The notes below the pieces were generated by a model. It saw only the letters and a program-made list of their open reading frames with translations, made no database searches and was not told the DNA's origin. Positions 25,113 to 34,800 of a DNA stretch of 64,000 nucleotides are shown here, one piece after another. The DNA is from Paraburkholderia kururiensis JCM 10599 = LMG 19447. GTDB taxonomy: Bacteria > Pseudomonadota > Gammaproteobacteria > Burkholderiales > Burkholderiaceae. Both the position numbers and the translations under genes were made by a program. The number at the start of each line of letters is the position of its first letter. Within the stretch, counting starts at the first letter, position 1. The stretch is taken from positions 185,234 to 249,233 of the forward strand of contig NZ_RJZE01000011.1 of assembly GCF_003986935.1 (NCBI RefSeq). The letters are read 5' to 3'.

Positions 25113-26819
25113 ATGAAGCCCCCAGCCGAGATGCTCTCCCCGTTGCCGAGCCACGCCGCAGGCTCCGCTTCTCCGACCGCGGGCGCCGCGCGTTCGTGGA
25201 CCACGCTGCGCGACGAAAAGGCCCGGCGCCTTGCCGCTGTCGCACCGTGGCTCGAAGACGGCGTGCTGCCGCGCGAACGTATCGTCGATGCGCTCGAACA
25301 GCTCGTGCGCCCAGGCGACCGCGTGGCGCTCGAAGGCGACAACCAGAAGCAGGCCGACTTCCTCTCGCGCTCGCTCGCAAAGGTGGACCCGGAACGCGTG
25401 CACGACGTGCATCTGCTCATTTCGAGCATCAGCCGCCCCGAGCATCTCGCGCTGTTCGAACGCGGCATTGCGCATCGCGTGGACTTCTCGTTCGCGGGGC
25501 CGCAGAGCCTGCGCGTGGCGCAACTGCTCGAAGACGGCCAGCTCGAAGTGGGCGCGATCCACACCTACGTGGAGCTGTACGCGCGCATGTTCGTGGACCT
25601 CACACCGCAGGTGGCCCTGCTGTGTGCGGAAAAAGCCGACCGCCACGGCAACCTCTACACCGGCCCGAATACCGAAGACACGCCCACCATCGCCGAAGCC
25701 GCGGCGTTCCGGCATGGCATCGTGATCGTGCAGGTCAACGAGATCGTCGATACGCTGCCGCGCGTGGACATTCCGGGCTCGTGGGTGGACCTCGTCGTGC
25801 AAGCGGACCGCCCCTTCGCCGTGGAGCCGCTCTTCACGCGCGACCCGCGGCACATCGGCGACCTACAGGTGCTCACGGCGATGATGGTGATCAAGGGCAT
25901 CTACGCGCCCTACGGCATCAGTTCGCTCAATCACGGCATCGGCTTCGACACCGCCGCCATCGAACTCTTGCTGCCCACCTACGGCGAAAGCCTCGGGCTC
26001 AAGGGCAAGATCTGCCGCAACTGGACGCTCAACCCGCACCCCACGCTGATTCCCGCCATCGAATCGGGCTGGGTGGAGAGCGTGCATTGTTTCGGCAGCG
26101 AAGTGGGCATGGAGGCGTACATCGCCGCGCGCCCCGACGTCTTCTTCACGGGCAGCGACGGCAGCCTGCGGTCGAACCGCGTGCTGTGCCAGTTGGCGGG
26201 CCAGTACGGCGTGGATCTCTTCATCGGCTCCACACTGCAGATCGATGCCGACGCCAACTCGTCCACCGTGACGCGCGGGCGCCTGGCGGGCTTCGGCGGC
26301 GCGCCGAACATGGGCCACGACCCGCGCGGCCGGCGCCACGCGAGCGAAGCGTGGCTCAAGCTGCTGAAGGACCAGGGGCCGGTCTCGCGCGGACACAAGC
26401 TCGTCGTGCAACTGGCCGAGACATGGAAGAAAGGCGGCGAGCCCACCTTTGTCGAAGAACTCGACGCGGTGGCCGTGGGCGAGAAAAGCGGTATGCCCGT
26501 GGCGCCCGTGATGATCTACGGCGACGACGTGAGCCACGTGGTGACCGAGGAAGGCATCGCGCATCTGCACAAGGCCGAAGGCGTCGAGGAACGGCGCGCC
26601 GCGCTCGCCGCGGTGGCGGGCGTCACGCCCATTGGCCTCACGGCAAAACGCGAGAAGACCGACGAGCTGCGCCGGCGCGGCGTCGTCGCTTTCCCCGAGG
26701 ATCTCGGCATTCGCCGTGGCGATGCGAAGCGCTCGCTGCTGGCGGCGCGCAGCATCGACGACCTCGTGACCTGGTCGGGCGGACTCTACGCGCCGCCGGC
26801 CCGCTTTCGCAGCTGGTGA
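25113..26819 (+). CDS. mdcA: Malonate decarboxylase subunit alpha (acetyl-S-ACP:malonate ACP transferase)
   Basis: 568 residues from ATG 25113 with GGGAG 12 nt upstream. The sequence (RVALEGDNQKQADFLSRSL, IHTYVELYARMFVDLTPQVA, GNLYTGPNTEDTPTIAEAAA, TLNPHPTLIPAIESGW, GGAPNMGHDPRGRRH) is characteristic of MdcA along its whole length. MdcA exchanges the acetyl group on the carrier protein MdcC for malonate, making malonyl-ACP. It starts the overlapping mdcA-B-C-DE-G-H series; the gene follows the regulator with an 8-bp gap. Confidence 0.95.
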   Translation: MKPPAEMLSPLPSHAAGSASPTAGAARSWTTLRDEKARRLAAVAPWLEDGVLPRERIVDALEQLVRPGDRVALEGDNQKQADFLSRSLAKVDPERVHDVHLLISSISRPEHLALFERGIAHRVDFSFAGPQSLRVAQLLEDGQLEVGAIHTYVELYARMFVDLTPQVALLCAEKADRHGNLYTGPNTEDTPTIAEAAAFRHGIVIVQVNEIVDTLPRVDIPGSWVDLVVQADRPFAVEPLFTRDPRHIGDLQVLTAMMVIKGIYAPYGISSLNHGIGFDTAAIELLLPTYGESLGLKGKICRNWTLNPHPTLIPAIESGWVESVHCFGSEVGMEAYIAARPDVFFTGSDGSLRSNRVLCQLAGQYGVDLFIGSTLQIDADANSSTVTRGRLAGFGGAPNMGHDPRGRRHASEAWLKLLKDQGPVSRGHKLVVQLAETWKKGGEPTFVEELDAVAVGEKSGMPVAPVMIYGDDVSHVVTEEGIAHLHKAEGVEERRAALAAVAGVTPIGLTAKREKTDELRRRGVVAFPEDLGIRRGDAKRSLLAARSIDDLVTWSGGLYAPPARFRSW

Positions 26820-26824
26820 GCGCG

Positions 26825-27970
26825 ATGCCTCCTCAGTGCGCGACGCGGGATTCAGCGGCCCTTGGCTACGGCTGCGCGGAAACGTCCGGGATGGCAGTCG
26901 ATGCCGCGGCGGGCAACGAACTCGCCCGCGCGCAAGCGCTCGCCGCTGCGTCCCTGCCACGCGAAACCGACGCCCTGCTCGCGCGGCTCGCCGTCGAAGC
27001 GCTCGTGGACGAAGCACTGCTTACACCGAAGCCCGCGCTCGTGGACACACGCGGCAGTGGCGCACATCGCGATCTGAATCTCGCCACGATGCTGCGTTCC
27101 GCGCACACGCTCACGCCGACGTTCGCAGCGCTCGCGCGCGCGGCGCTCGCGCACGGCGAGCCCTCGGCAGCGATGCGCACGGAACTCGCACGCATCGGAC
27201 GCCACGGTGAAGCCGAGATGCTGCGCGCCACGGGCGGCAGCAACGCGCATCGCGGGGCGATCTGGATTGTGGGTCTGCTCGTGGCGGGCGCGGCAATCGA
27301 CTCGCCTGGTGCTGCTGTTGCAAACGCAGCCGCCGTTGCCTCGCATGCGTGGCCGAACGCGGCGCCGGAAAGCTGTGCGTTCGCTGCAAGCGGCACCCAC
27401 CGCGATTTCAGCGACGTCGCGCGCTGTCTGGGCAGCGCCCCAGAGCATAAGCACGACGACCACCACGCCCGCGCCGCCCGCATCGGCTCGCTCGCCGCGC
27501 AGATCGCCGCCTTCCCCGACCTTCACGCCGCCCCCACCCACAGCAACGGCGAGCGCGTGCGCGCCCGCTTCCAGGTAGGCGGCGCGCGGCGCGAAGCGCA
27601 AGACGGCTTTCCACATGTGATCAAGATCGGCCTGCCCGCGCTCTGCACGGCACGCGCGCGCGGCATCGGCGAAACCGCGGCGCGGCTCGATACGCTGCTC
27701 GCCATCATGGCCTCGCTCGACGACACCTGCCTGCTGCATCGCGCGGGTCTGGCGGGACTCGAAGCCGGCCGCGGCGGCGCGCAGCGCGTGCTCGATCTGG
27801 GCGGCAGCGCCACGCCCGCGGGCCGCGCGGCGCTCGCCGCACTGGAGCGGCGCCTGCTCGACCTGAACGCCTCGCCGGGCGGCGCCGCGGACCTGCTCGC
27901 CGCCACCCTTTTCATCGACAGACTGGTTCGACACCGCGCTCGCGGAAGGACAAGCTCATGGAACAACTGA
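26825..27970 (+). CDS. mdcB: Triphosphoribosyl-dephospho-CoA synthase
   Basis: 381 residues from ATG 26825, 5 bp after mdcA; the open frame upstream of this is shadow. Motifs of the CitG/MdcB family are clear: LVDEALLTPKPALVDTRGSG, GSNAHRGAIWIVGLL and SLDDTCLLHRAGLAGLE. It makes 2'-(5''-triphosphoribosyl)-3'-dephospho-CoA from ATP and dephospho-CoA, the precursor of the MdcC prosthetic group. Relative to typical MdcB (about 290 residues) it has an N-terminal extension of about 40 residues and a His/Asp-rich insertion (APEHKHDDHHARAA). The last 13 bp overlap mdcC. Confidence 0.92.
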   Translation: MPPQCATRDSAALGYGCAETSGMAVDAAAGNELARAQALAAASLPRETDALLARLAVEALVDEALLTPKPALVDTRGSGAHRDLNLATMLRSAHTLTPTFAALARAALAHGEPSAAMRTELARIGRHGEAEMLRATGGSNAHRGAIWIVGLLVAGAAIDSPGAAVANAAAVASHAWPNAAPESCAFAASGTHRDFSDVARCLGSAPEHKHDDHHARAARIGSLAAQIAAFPDLHAAPTHSNGERVRARFQVGGARREAQDGFPHVIKIGLPALCTARARGIGETAARLDTLLAIMASLDDTCLLHRAGLAGLEAGRGGAQRVLDLGGSATPAGRAALAALERRLLDLNASPGGAADLLAATLFIDRLVRHRARGRTSSWNN

Positions 27971-28290
27971 CTTTCGACTACCCGGCGCACCGCGCATTGA
28001 CGGCGCGTGCGCACGTGGGCGTGGTGGGCTCGGGCGACCTCGAAGTGCTGCTCTCGCCCGCGGGCGCGATGAGCGCGCACGTCGTAGTGCGCACGAGCGT
28101 GGACGGCTACGGCCACATCTGGAAAAGCGTGCTGGACCGCTTCTTCTCGCGCTACGACGGCGCCGCGAGCATCGAAATCAACGACTTTGGCGCCACGCCC
28201 GGCGTCGTCGCGCTGCGTCTCGCGGAAGCGGTGGAAGCTGCCGAAGCTACCGGGTCCGCAGAAAGCAACAACGAGGGAGGCCGCCCATGA
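27958..28290 (+). CDS. mdcC: Malonate decarboxylase acyl carrier protein (subunit delta)
   Basis: 110 residues, the usual length. Ser25 in HVGVVGSGDLEVLLSP is at the position where the phosphoribosyl-dephospho-CoA group is attached in Klebsiella MdcC. The C-terminal half IEINDFGATPGVVALRLAEA is also family-typical. It carries acetyl and malonyl groups between MdcA, MdcDE and MdcH. The start overlaps the mdcB end by 13 bp and the stop overlaps the next start (ATGA), so the three are translationally coupled. Confidence 0.95.
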   Translation: MEQLTFDYPAHRALTARAHVGVVGSGDLEVLLSPAGAMSAHVVVRTSVDGYGHIWKSVLDRFFSRYDGAASIEINDFGATPGVVALRLAEAVEAAEATGSAESNNEGGRP

Positions 28291-30020
28291 GCGAAGCCGG
28301 CGTACAAACCGCAGCGGCTCAGGCACCGCTGCTGCGCGACAGCTTCATCGAGCTTTCGGCGCGCGAACGCGCGCGCGCCCTGCTCGACGCGGGCTCGTTC
28401 CGCGAACTGCTGGGTCCGTTCGACCACATCGAATCGCCGTGGCTGCCGCTGCAAGGCGTCGTCTGCCAGGCGGACGACGGCGTGGTGATCGCGCGCGGCA
28501 GCATCGACGGCGAACCGGCCGTGGTCGCCGCCATCGAGTCCGCGTTTCAGGGCGGCAGCATCGGCGAAGTCTCGGGCAGCAAGATAGCCGCGGCGCTCGA
28601 ACTCGCGCTGGCGGACTGCGAGCGCGGCCGCATCGTACGTCCCGTCGTGCTGTTCGAGACGGGCGGCGTGCGGCTGCAGGAAGCGAACCTCGGGCTCGCC
28701 GTGATCTCGGAGATCCAGTCGGCCATCGTCGCGCTGCGCCGCCACGTGCCCGTGGTGGGCGTGATCGCGGGCATGGTGGGGTGCTTCGGCGGCATGTCGC
28801 TTGCGGCAGCGCTGTGCTCGTCGCTCGTCATCACGAAACAGGGGCGGCTCGGCATGAACGGCCCTGAAGTGATCGAACAGGAAGCGGGCATCGAAGAACT
28901 CGATTCGAGCGACCGCCGCCACGTGTGGCAATTGATCGGCGGCGCGCAGCGCGCGGCCACGGGTCTCGCGGATGCGCTCGTGGACGACGACGCCCACGCC
29001 ATGCGCGACGCCGTGCGCGCGGCCTTCGCGCGCGGCCTCGATGGCACGCCGCGCAGCGCGCAGGTGGAAGCTTATCTGGCTCGCCTCGCGCAGATCGACC
29101 CGGCCACGGTGACGCCCGAATCCATGCGTGCGGTATTTCGCGGTGGGGAACCTGCACACGCTGGCGACGCTCCGGCTCAAACGCCCCAGGCGGCTCAGAC
29201 AACCGAACCCGACACGCGCGGCGCACGCTGGTTTCGCGCGCTCGCGGGCGAGAGCGCGACGTCTGCGCCCGTCTGGAGCGCCGACGCACCGCTCGGCGAC
29301 GAACGCGCGCGCTTCATCGCCGTCGTGCCCGATGCCGGCAACCGCTTCCCGCGCGCCACGACCAACGTGGTCGGCCTCGAACAGGGCTGGCGCCTTGCCC
29401 AGGCCGTTCGCGAAGCGATTGCCGAAGACGCCGCGCGCGACGTGCGCCGGCCCATCGTCGCCGTGGTGGATGTGAAGAGCCAGGCGTACGGCTATCGCGA
29501 GGAAATGCTCGGCATTCACCTCGCGTGCGCCGCCGCCGTGGACGCCTACGCGTCGGCGCGCCAGGCCGGGCATCCCGTGGTCGCGCTGATCGTCGGGCCA
29601 GCGATGTCGGGCGCGTTCCTCGCGCACGGTTATCAGGCCAACCGTATCGTCGCGCTCGACGCGCCGGGCACCATGGTCCACGCCATGGGCAAAGAGGCCG
29701 CGGCGCGCGTGACGCGCCGCACCGTGGAAGCGCTCGATGCGCTCGGCGAGACCATCGTGCCGATGTCGTATTCGATGGCGTCGTTCGCGAAGCTCGGTCT
29801 GCTGGACCGGCTCATCGACGGCGTGGACGCCGACGCCCCCAACGACACGCAGATCGAACGCGTGCGCAGCGTGCTGGTGGAGATGGTGCGCGAGGTCCGC
29901 GAGGTGGGCGCCGGTTCGCGCGATCTCTCGCATCGCTTGCAGTCCGAGACTGCGAAGAAGACGCGCGCCGCGTCCATCGAAGTGCGCCGGCGGCTGGCCG
30001 AACAGTGGAACGAGGCGTAA
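28287..30020 (+). CDS. mdcDE: Fused malonate decarboxylase beta and gamma subunits (MdcD-MdcE)
   Basis: 577 residues, about the sum of MdcD (280) and MdcE (270). Residues about 1-285 are MdcD-like: FIELSARERARALLDAGSFR, ESPWLPLQGVVCQADDGVV, the crotonase-type oxyanion region GGVRLQEANLGLAVISEIQS, and GMVGCFGGMSLAAALCSSL. After a Pro/Gln/Thr linker (about 285-310), residues 310-577 are MdcE-like: GARWFRALAGES, VDVKSQAYGYREEMLGIHLA and ALIVGPAMSGAFLAHGYQAN. Together they decarboxylate malonyl-S-ACP to acetyl-S-ACP. The two are separate genes in Klebsiella and Pseudomonas; single-frame fusions are known in some other bacteria. The TAA overlaps the next ATG. Confidence 0.93.
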   Translation: MSEAGVQTAAAQAPLLRDSFIELSARERARALLDAGSFRELLGPFDHIESPWLPLQGVVCQADDGVVIARGSIDGEPAVVAAIESAFQGGSIGEVSGSKIAAALELALADCERGRIVRPVVLFETGGVRLQEANLGLAVISEIQSAIVALRRHVPVVGVIAGMVGCFGGMSLAAALCSSLVITKQGRLGMNGPEVIEQEAGIEELDSSDRRHVWQLIGGAQRAATGLADALVDDDAHAMRDAVRAAFARGLDGTPRSAQVEAYLARLAQIDPATVTPESMRAVFRGGEPAHAGDAPAQTPQAAQTTEPDTRGARWFRALAGESATSAPVWSADAPLGDERARFIAVVPDAGNRFPRATTNVVGLEQGWRLAQAVREAIAEDAARDVRRPIVAVVDVKSQAYGYREEMLGIHLACAAAVDAYASARQAGHPVVALIVGPAMSGAFLAHGYQANRIVALDAPGTMVHAMGKEAAARVTRRTVEALDALGETIVPMSYSMASFAKLGLLDRLIDGVDADAPNDTQIERVRSVLVEMVREVREVGAGSRDLSHRLQSETAKKTRAASIEVRRRLAEQWNEA

Positions 30021-30826
30021 TGCGCGCGTGTGCGCCACCGCCGTTTGCAGTCGCGGAGGCGGGCGCGAAGGCCGGCGTCAGGCCTGCTGACGAATTCGCT
30101 GATGGAGTCGGCCATGCAAACGCCGACACTGCTCACGCGAAGGCCGCCGCTGAGCTCACAACCGACCTCGCAACCGACCTCACAACCGACGCACGCTGGC
30201 GCGCGCACGACCTGCTGCGCCTCGCGCGCCTGCCCGCCTATGAAAACGAGCCGCCTTGGGTGCGCGAGGCCTGGGCGCGCGCGCCGTTCGTCGTGGTGCG
30301 GCGAGCGCTTGCGGCAACGGGCTTCGTCGCTGTCGGCGTGCGCGGCAGCGCGCGTGCGCAGCGCTATGGCACGTGGGCCGAAACGGCGGACATCGAAGCG
30401 TCGATTGCCCCCGAAGACCTTCTCCACGTAGCGCCTGTGCCCACCCGCCGCGCGTTGCCCGCCATGCGCGCGCTCGTAGCGCTGCGCAGCGCGGCGTCGC
30501 CGCTCGCATCGTTCGTTTGGGGTCCTACCGGAAGCAGCGGATTCGAACTCGCGACAGGCATGCCCTGCGTAACCGAAGCGAGCGACCTCGATCTACTGGT
30601 CCGCACGCCCCAGCGGCTTGCGTGCGCCACCGCGCGCGACCTGCAAGCCGCCCTCGCAGAGTACGCCACGCACGCGGGCCTGCGCATCGACGTGCAGCTC
30701 GAAACGCCCATGGGCGGCGTCGCACTGGCCGAACTCGCCATGGGCAAGCCGCGCGTGCTCGTGCGCGATCCCGCGGGGGCACGTCTCGTGGCGGACCCGT
30801 GGGCGTTGCCAGCGGAGACAGCGTGA
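30020..30826 (+). CDS. mdcG: Malonate decarboxylase holo-ACP synthase (phosphoribosyl-dephospho-CoA transferase)
   Basis: 268 residues from ATG 30020, overlapping the mdcDE stop (TAATG). The catalytic nucleotidyltransferase-like part has WARAPFVVVRRA, GVRGSARAQRYGTW, VWGPTGSSGFELATG and the metal-binding SDLDLLVR. It transfers the prosthetic group made by MdcB to Ser25 of MdcC. About 55 residues of N-terminal sequence before WRAHDLLRL exceed the usual MdcG length and include a short repeat (TTDLATDLTTD) encoded by 12-bp DNA repeats; a later start cannot be excluded, though none has a good ribosome site. Confidence 0.85.
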   Translation: MRACAPPPFAVAEAGAKAGVRPADEFADGVGHANADTAHAKAAAELTTDLATDLTTDARWRAHDLLRLARLPAYENEPPWVREAWARAPFVVVRRALAATGFVAVGVRGSARAQRYGTWAETADIEASIAPEDLLHVAPVPTRRALPAMRALVALRSAASPLASFVWGPTGSSGFELATGMPCVTEASDLDLLVRTPQRLACATARDLQAALAEYATHAGLRIDVQLETPMGGVALAELAMGKPRVLVRDPAGARLVADPWALPAETA

Positions 30827-31782
30827 TGCTCGCGCTGCTCTTTCCCGGCCAGGGCGCGCAAAGCGCAGGGTTTCTGCATCGTTTGCCGGAGCATGCGGCG
30901 GTGCGCGAAACGCTCGCCGAAGCATCCGGTGTGCTGAACCAGGACGTGCTCGCCCTCGACACCGCCGACGCGCTGCACTCCACCGTAGCCGTGCAGATCG
31001 CGCTCATGGTGGCCGGCGTGGCCGTGTGGCGGGCGCTGGAACGCGAAGGGCTGCATGCGCAGATCTGCGCGGGGCTCTCGGTGGGCGCCTATCCTGCCGC
31101 GGTGAGCTGCGGCGCCGTCGCGTTCGCTGACGCATTGAAGATGGTGCTCCGTCGCGCCGAGCTGATGGAAGGCGCGTACCCGTCGGGCTACGGCCTCGCC
31201 GCCATTTCGGGTCTCAACGAAGCACAATGCGAGCGGCTTGCCGAAGAGCACGCGCGCGACGGTTATCCGCGCGTCTACGTCGGCAACGTCAATGCGCCGC
31301 GCCAGATCGTGATGGCGGGCGCGAACGCGGCGCTCGACACGTTCATCGAACGCGCACTCGCGGCGGGCGCGCGCAAGGCGACGCGCCTCGACGTGAGCGT
31401 GCCGTCGCATTGCGCGCTGCTGGCCCACGCCGCCGATGCACTCGGCGCCTGGTCGCGCGACCTTCCCTTCCGCGCGCCGCAGCGCACCTACGTCGGCAAT
31501 CGCGGCGGCAGGCCGCTCTACACCGGCGAGGCGATTCGCACAGACCTCGCGAGCAACATGCGCTATACCGTGCGCTGGTTCGACGCGCTCACGGTCATGG
31601 TGGAAATGGGCGCGACGGTGCTCGCCGAGGCACCTCCGGGCCAAGTGCTGACCGACATCGCGCGCGAGGCGTATCCCGACGTCACGGCGCTCGCGGCCTC
31701 CACGTTGCCGTTCGATCGCTTCGCCGCCACGTTGCGGCGGCGGCTCGGCACGGGCGGCACGGGCGGCACGGGCGGCGAATAG
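30826..31782 (+). CDS. mdcH: Malonyl-CoA:ACP transacylase of malonate decarboxylase
   Basis: 318 residues; ATG 30826 overlaps the mdcG TGA, and a GTG one codon earlier is an alternative. The acyltransferase fold is evident: LLFPGQGAQSAGF at the start, nucleophile Ser85 in GLSVGAYPA, and catalytic His in DVSVPSHCALL. MdcH loads malonyl from malonyl-CoA onto MdcC to prime the catalytic cycle. The C-terminus ends in GTGGTGGTGGE, another short tandem repeat. It is the last gene of the mdc operon and converges on the effector-like gene with a 30-bp gap and no visible terminator. Confidence 0.93.
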   Translation: MLALLFPGQGAQSAGFLHRLPEHAAVRETLAEASGVLNQDVLALDTADALHSTVAVQIALMVAGVAVWRALEREGLHAQICAGLSVGAYPAAVSCGAVAFADALKMVLRRAELMEGAYPSGYGLAAISGLNEAQCERLAEEHARDGYPRVYVGNVNAPRQIVMAGANAALDTFIERALAAGARKATRLDVSVPSHCALLAHAADALGAWSRDLPFRAPQRTYVGNRGGRPLYTGEAIRTDLASNMRYTVRWFDALTVMVEMGATVLAEAPPGQVLTDIAREAYPDVTALAASTLPFDRFAATLRRRLGTGGTGGTGGE

Positions 31783-31812
31783 AAACGGCGCGCACGGCGT
31801 ACCGCAATCGGC

Positions 31813-34800
31813 TCAATACCGCGCCGCCAGCGTACTCACTTCCCGCTCCGCCGATACCTGCTTCACGGACTGCGCACCGATCACGTACATCGGTCCCTTC
31901 ACCTGCTGCTTCACGTTGATCTCGTAGGTGTACAGCACCTGGTTCGTCCAGCTCGCGGGCGACTCCAGCACGCGCGCCATCTCGCCCTGGATACGCGCAA
32001 TCTCTTTCTTGTCTTCGTCGCTGTGCGGCCGGCCGCTTTCGTCGTAGAGACGCAGCACGTTGCGATACGCGTTGATTTCCGCGCCTGCTTCGGGCGTCAT
32101 GCGCTGGCGCTCGCCATGAATCTGGTTGCCGTGGCCGCTGTTGAGCTTCACTTTCGTGAGGTACTCGTTGACCTGCTGCTGGCCGTGTTCGGCGGATGCG
32201 CTCCAGTCGGCGTTGCGGCTGTCGATGTATTGCAGGTAGTGATCGACGTTCGTGAATTCGGTGTCGCGGAACGTGCGCTCCGGCACCACGTTGCCGTCCT
32301 CCTCGGCAATGCGCAGTGCCGCGCCGGTGGCCGACTGCAGGACCGACACGCCAATGCCGAACGCGGGCGTGCTCGGCAGCGAAGACGAGCCGAACGGACT
32401 GCCGGTCGAATACGGGCTGGGCGCCGGCGCTGCAACCAGCGACGCGCTGCCGTTCACGCCGGCCGTGCGCCCCTTCACCGCGGTCTCGACAGTCTGCATG
32501 CCGGTGGCGTCTTCGCGATGCATCGTGTTGCCGCTCACACGCCCTTCCGCCGTCGCATACGGACCGAACTTGTAGCCGTCCGGGTTCACGTAGCGCGCGC
32601 CTGCCGTACCGGAGACAGACACGTAGTTCGTTGCCGAGTTGTTCTCGAGCCAGTTGATGGAGAGGTCCGGGTCCTTGTAGAACTCTTCGGCAAGGCCGTC
32701 CCACATCTCCGTCTGCGAGCGCGGCGCCTGCGCGCCAGGCCCGGACCGATAGATGTTGCGCACCACCGACTGCAGTTTGTCGCGCCACGCTTCGGGTTCC
32801 CCTGCGGGATCTTCCGTGCCTCTCACGCGTGCGCGAAACATCACGCCGCGCGGCTTGCTCGTGTCGCGCCCCGCTACGGCGCTACCGTAGCCGCTCGCCA
32901 TGAGCCGGCCGCCCAGCAACGACCAGCCGATAAAGCCGCCCATGCCCGCGTGCATCGACACGCGCTTGTCCGTGCCGATGAAAAGCTGGCCGTTGTGCGC
33001 CGACGAACCCACCTCGACGACGGAATGCCGCCCGCGCAGAAGCGCCACGTCGGGCGCAATGGCCGCCGCGGGCAGCCCGACGATGCCGAGCGCCGTCGCC
33101 AGGTTATCCGAAATGTTTGCGTTGACGCCGTAGACACCGCCGCTCGAAAGCTGCATCTGCCACGTGCGCGGCATGTTGCCGATCACGTAGCAGAGCGAAT
33201 CGCCGATGCCCTCCACGCTGCTGCTCGCCTGCGGGTCCGGTTCGTAGAGCACGACCTTCATGCGTTCGATGTTCTGGCGCAGCGTGCGGTCTCTCGTATC
33301 GGGCACGACGTCGTCCATGGCCGCGCCGGATTCCTCGGCCCAGGTGGCGAGTTCGTCGGCCGTCATCTGCCTGGGCAGGTCCTTGAACGCCTGGCTTTCG
33401 CGTACCGTCTTGCGATCCACGTGCAGCATCTTCGCGACTTCGCGCTCGATGATGCCGCGCTGCGTGCGTCCAAAGCCAATGCCCCGGCGCAGCTTGCCCT
33501 TCGCGCCGATCGCCTGCTGCCACTGACCGAGCGCGACCGCGCGCACCGCATTCTGCACGAGCTGGGGGTCCGGCTGCTGCCCGTACGGCGTGACGGGCGC
33601 AGCCACGATGCTGTTGTTGAGCTGCTTCATGACGACGTCGATGGAAAGCACCGTGCTGAAGTCGTCTTCGGGATGCTGAAGCAGGCCGCCTGCTGTGCCG
33701 AGATTCAGTGCGTCGTGCGCCGAATTATTGGTGCCGACGGTGTGCTGCGCGGCCTGCGCCATGCGCCTCGGACTCTTCATGAAATTGGCGGCGCGACGCA
33801 GCCACGAGCCGGTTTGCGCGTTCCGCGCGGTGCGCTGCGCCTGCGTGACCATGTGGTACATGCGCGACTGCACCTGCCCGAGCTTCTCTTCGCTGATGTG
33901 ATTGCGAAACGCGAGATACGCCGAGCGAAAGCGCGTTTCGGGATTCGCCCGCGGATCGTCGATGAGCGCTGCGCCGCAGATCAGCGCCTTGGCAGCGAGC
34001 GGTTCGCTGCCAAGCGCCTTCGCGACCGTATCGGGCGCGTCGCTCGCCAGCCCTGGGTGACGGTCGGCGCGCGGCAGTACGGTGTTGGCGGCCACCAGCA
34101 TCTCGCCGATGTCGCGCGGACGCGGTTCGTTCGGCGGCCAGTGCTTGAGCAGCCTGTCGGCGGCACGCCGGGTTTCGCGATTCGCGTCGTTGTGAATCTT
34201 GTTCTCGGTCTTGCTGAACGAAGAGGACTGCAGTTGCGTGAGTTCGTGCGGCGCGACGATGGAGAGCGCCTCGAAGCTGAGCGGCGCACGGGACAGCGCG
34301 CACGTCAGCGCGAAGAGATCGCGGCGCTCGTCGTCGGAGCGCGGCACGGACGAATCGCGCAACTGGTCGAGCAGTGTGTTCGCACGGCCCACGTCGCCGC
34401 CCGACACCTCCGCGAGCGCGCGGCCGAGCATCAAGGCGAGCGTGTGAGGCGGCTCGCCGCGTTTGTCCGCGGGAATGGCATCGCGGATTTTTTCGCCGAG
34501 CGCCGCCCGCTCGTCTCGCGCGGTGGGATGCGTGCCGAGCGTGAAGCCCGACGCAATGCGCTGCGCCGCGGGGCCGGCGTGATTGAGTTCGAAGCTGGCT
34601 TGCGAACGCGTGCGGTCGGTCTTGCCCGTCACCCTCTTCACGTCCTTGTTGCGCAGGCGTTCGACCGAGGCCGGCGCAGTCGCCTTCGGGTCGGGCGTGC
34701 GCACCTGGCGCTTGTGAAGCTGGACGTCAGGCTGGGCCGGCATGGCGTCGACGGCATTCTTCGTGTAGCCAGGCAGTACCGGAAGGGAACGCGTGCCCGG

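Noticed and set aside
28152..30038. 628-codon minus-strand open frame opposite mdcDE
   Set aside because: Composition typical of antisense shadows; mdcDE on the plus strand is fully conserved.
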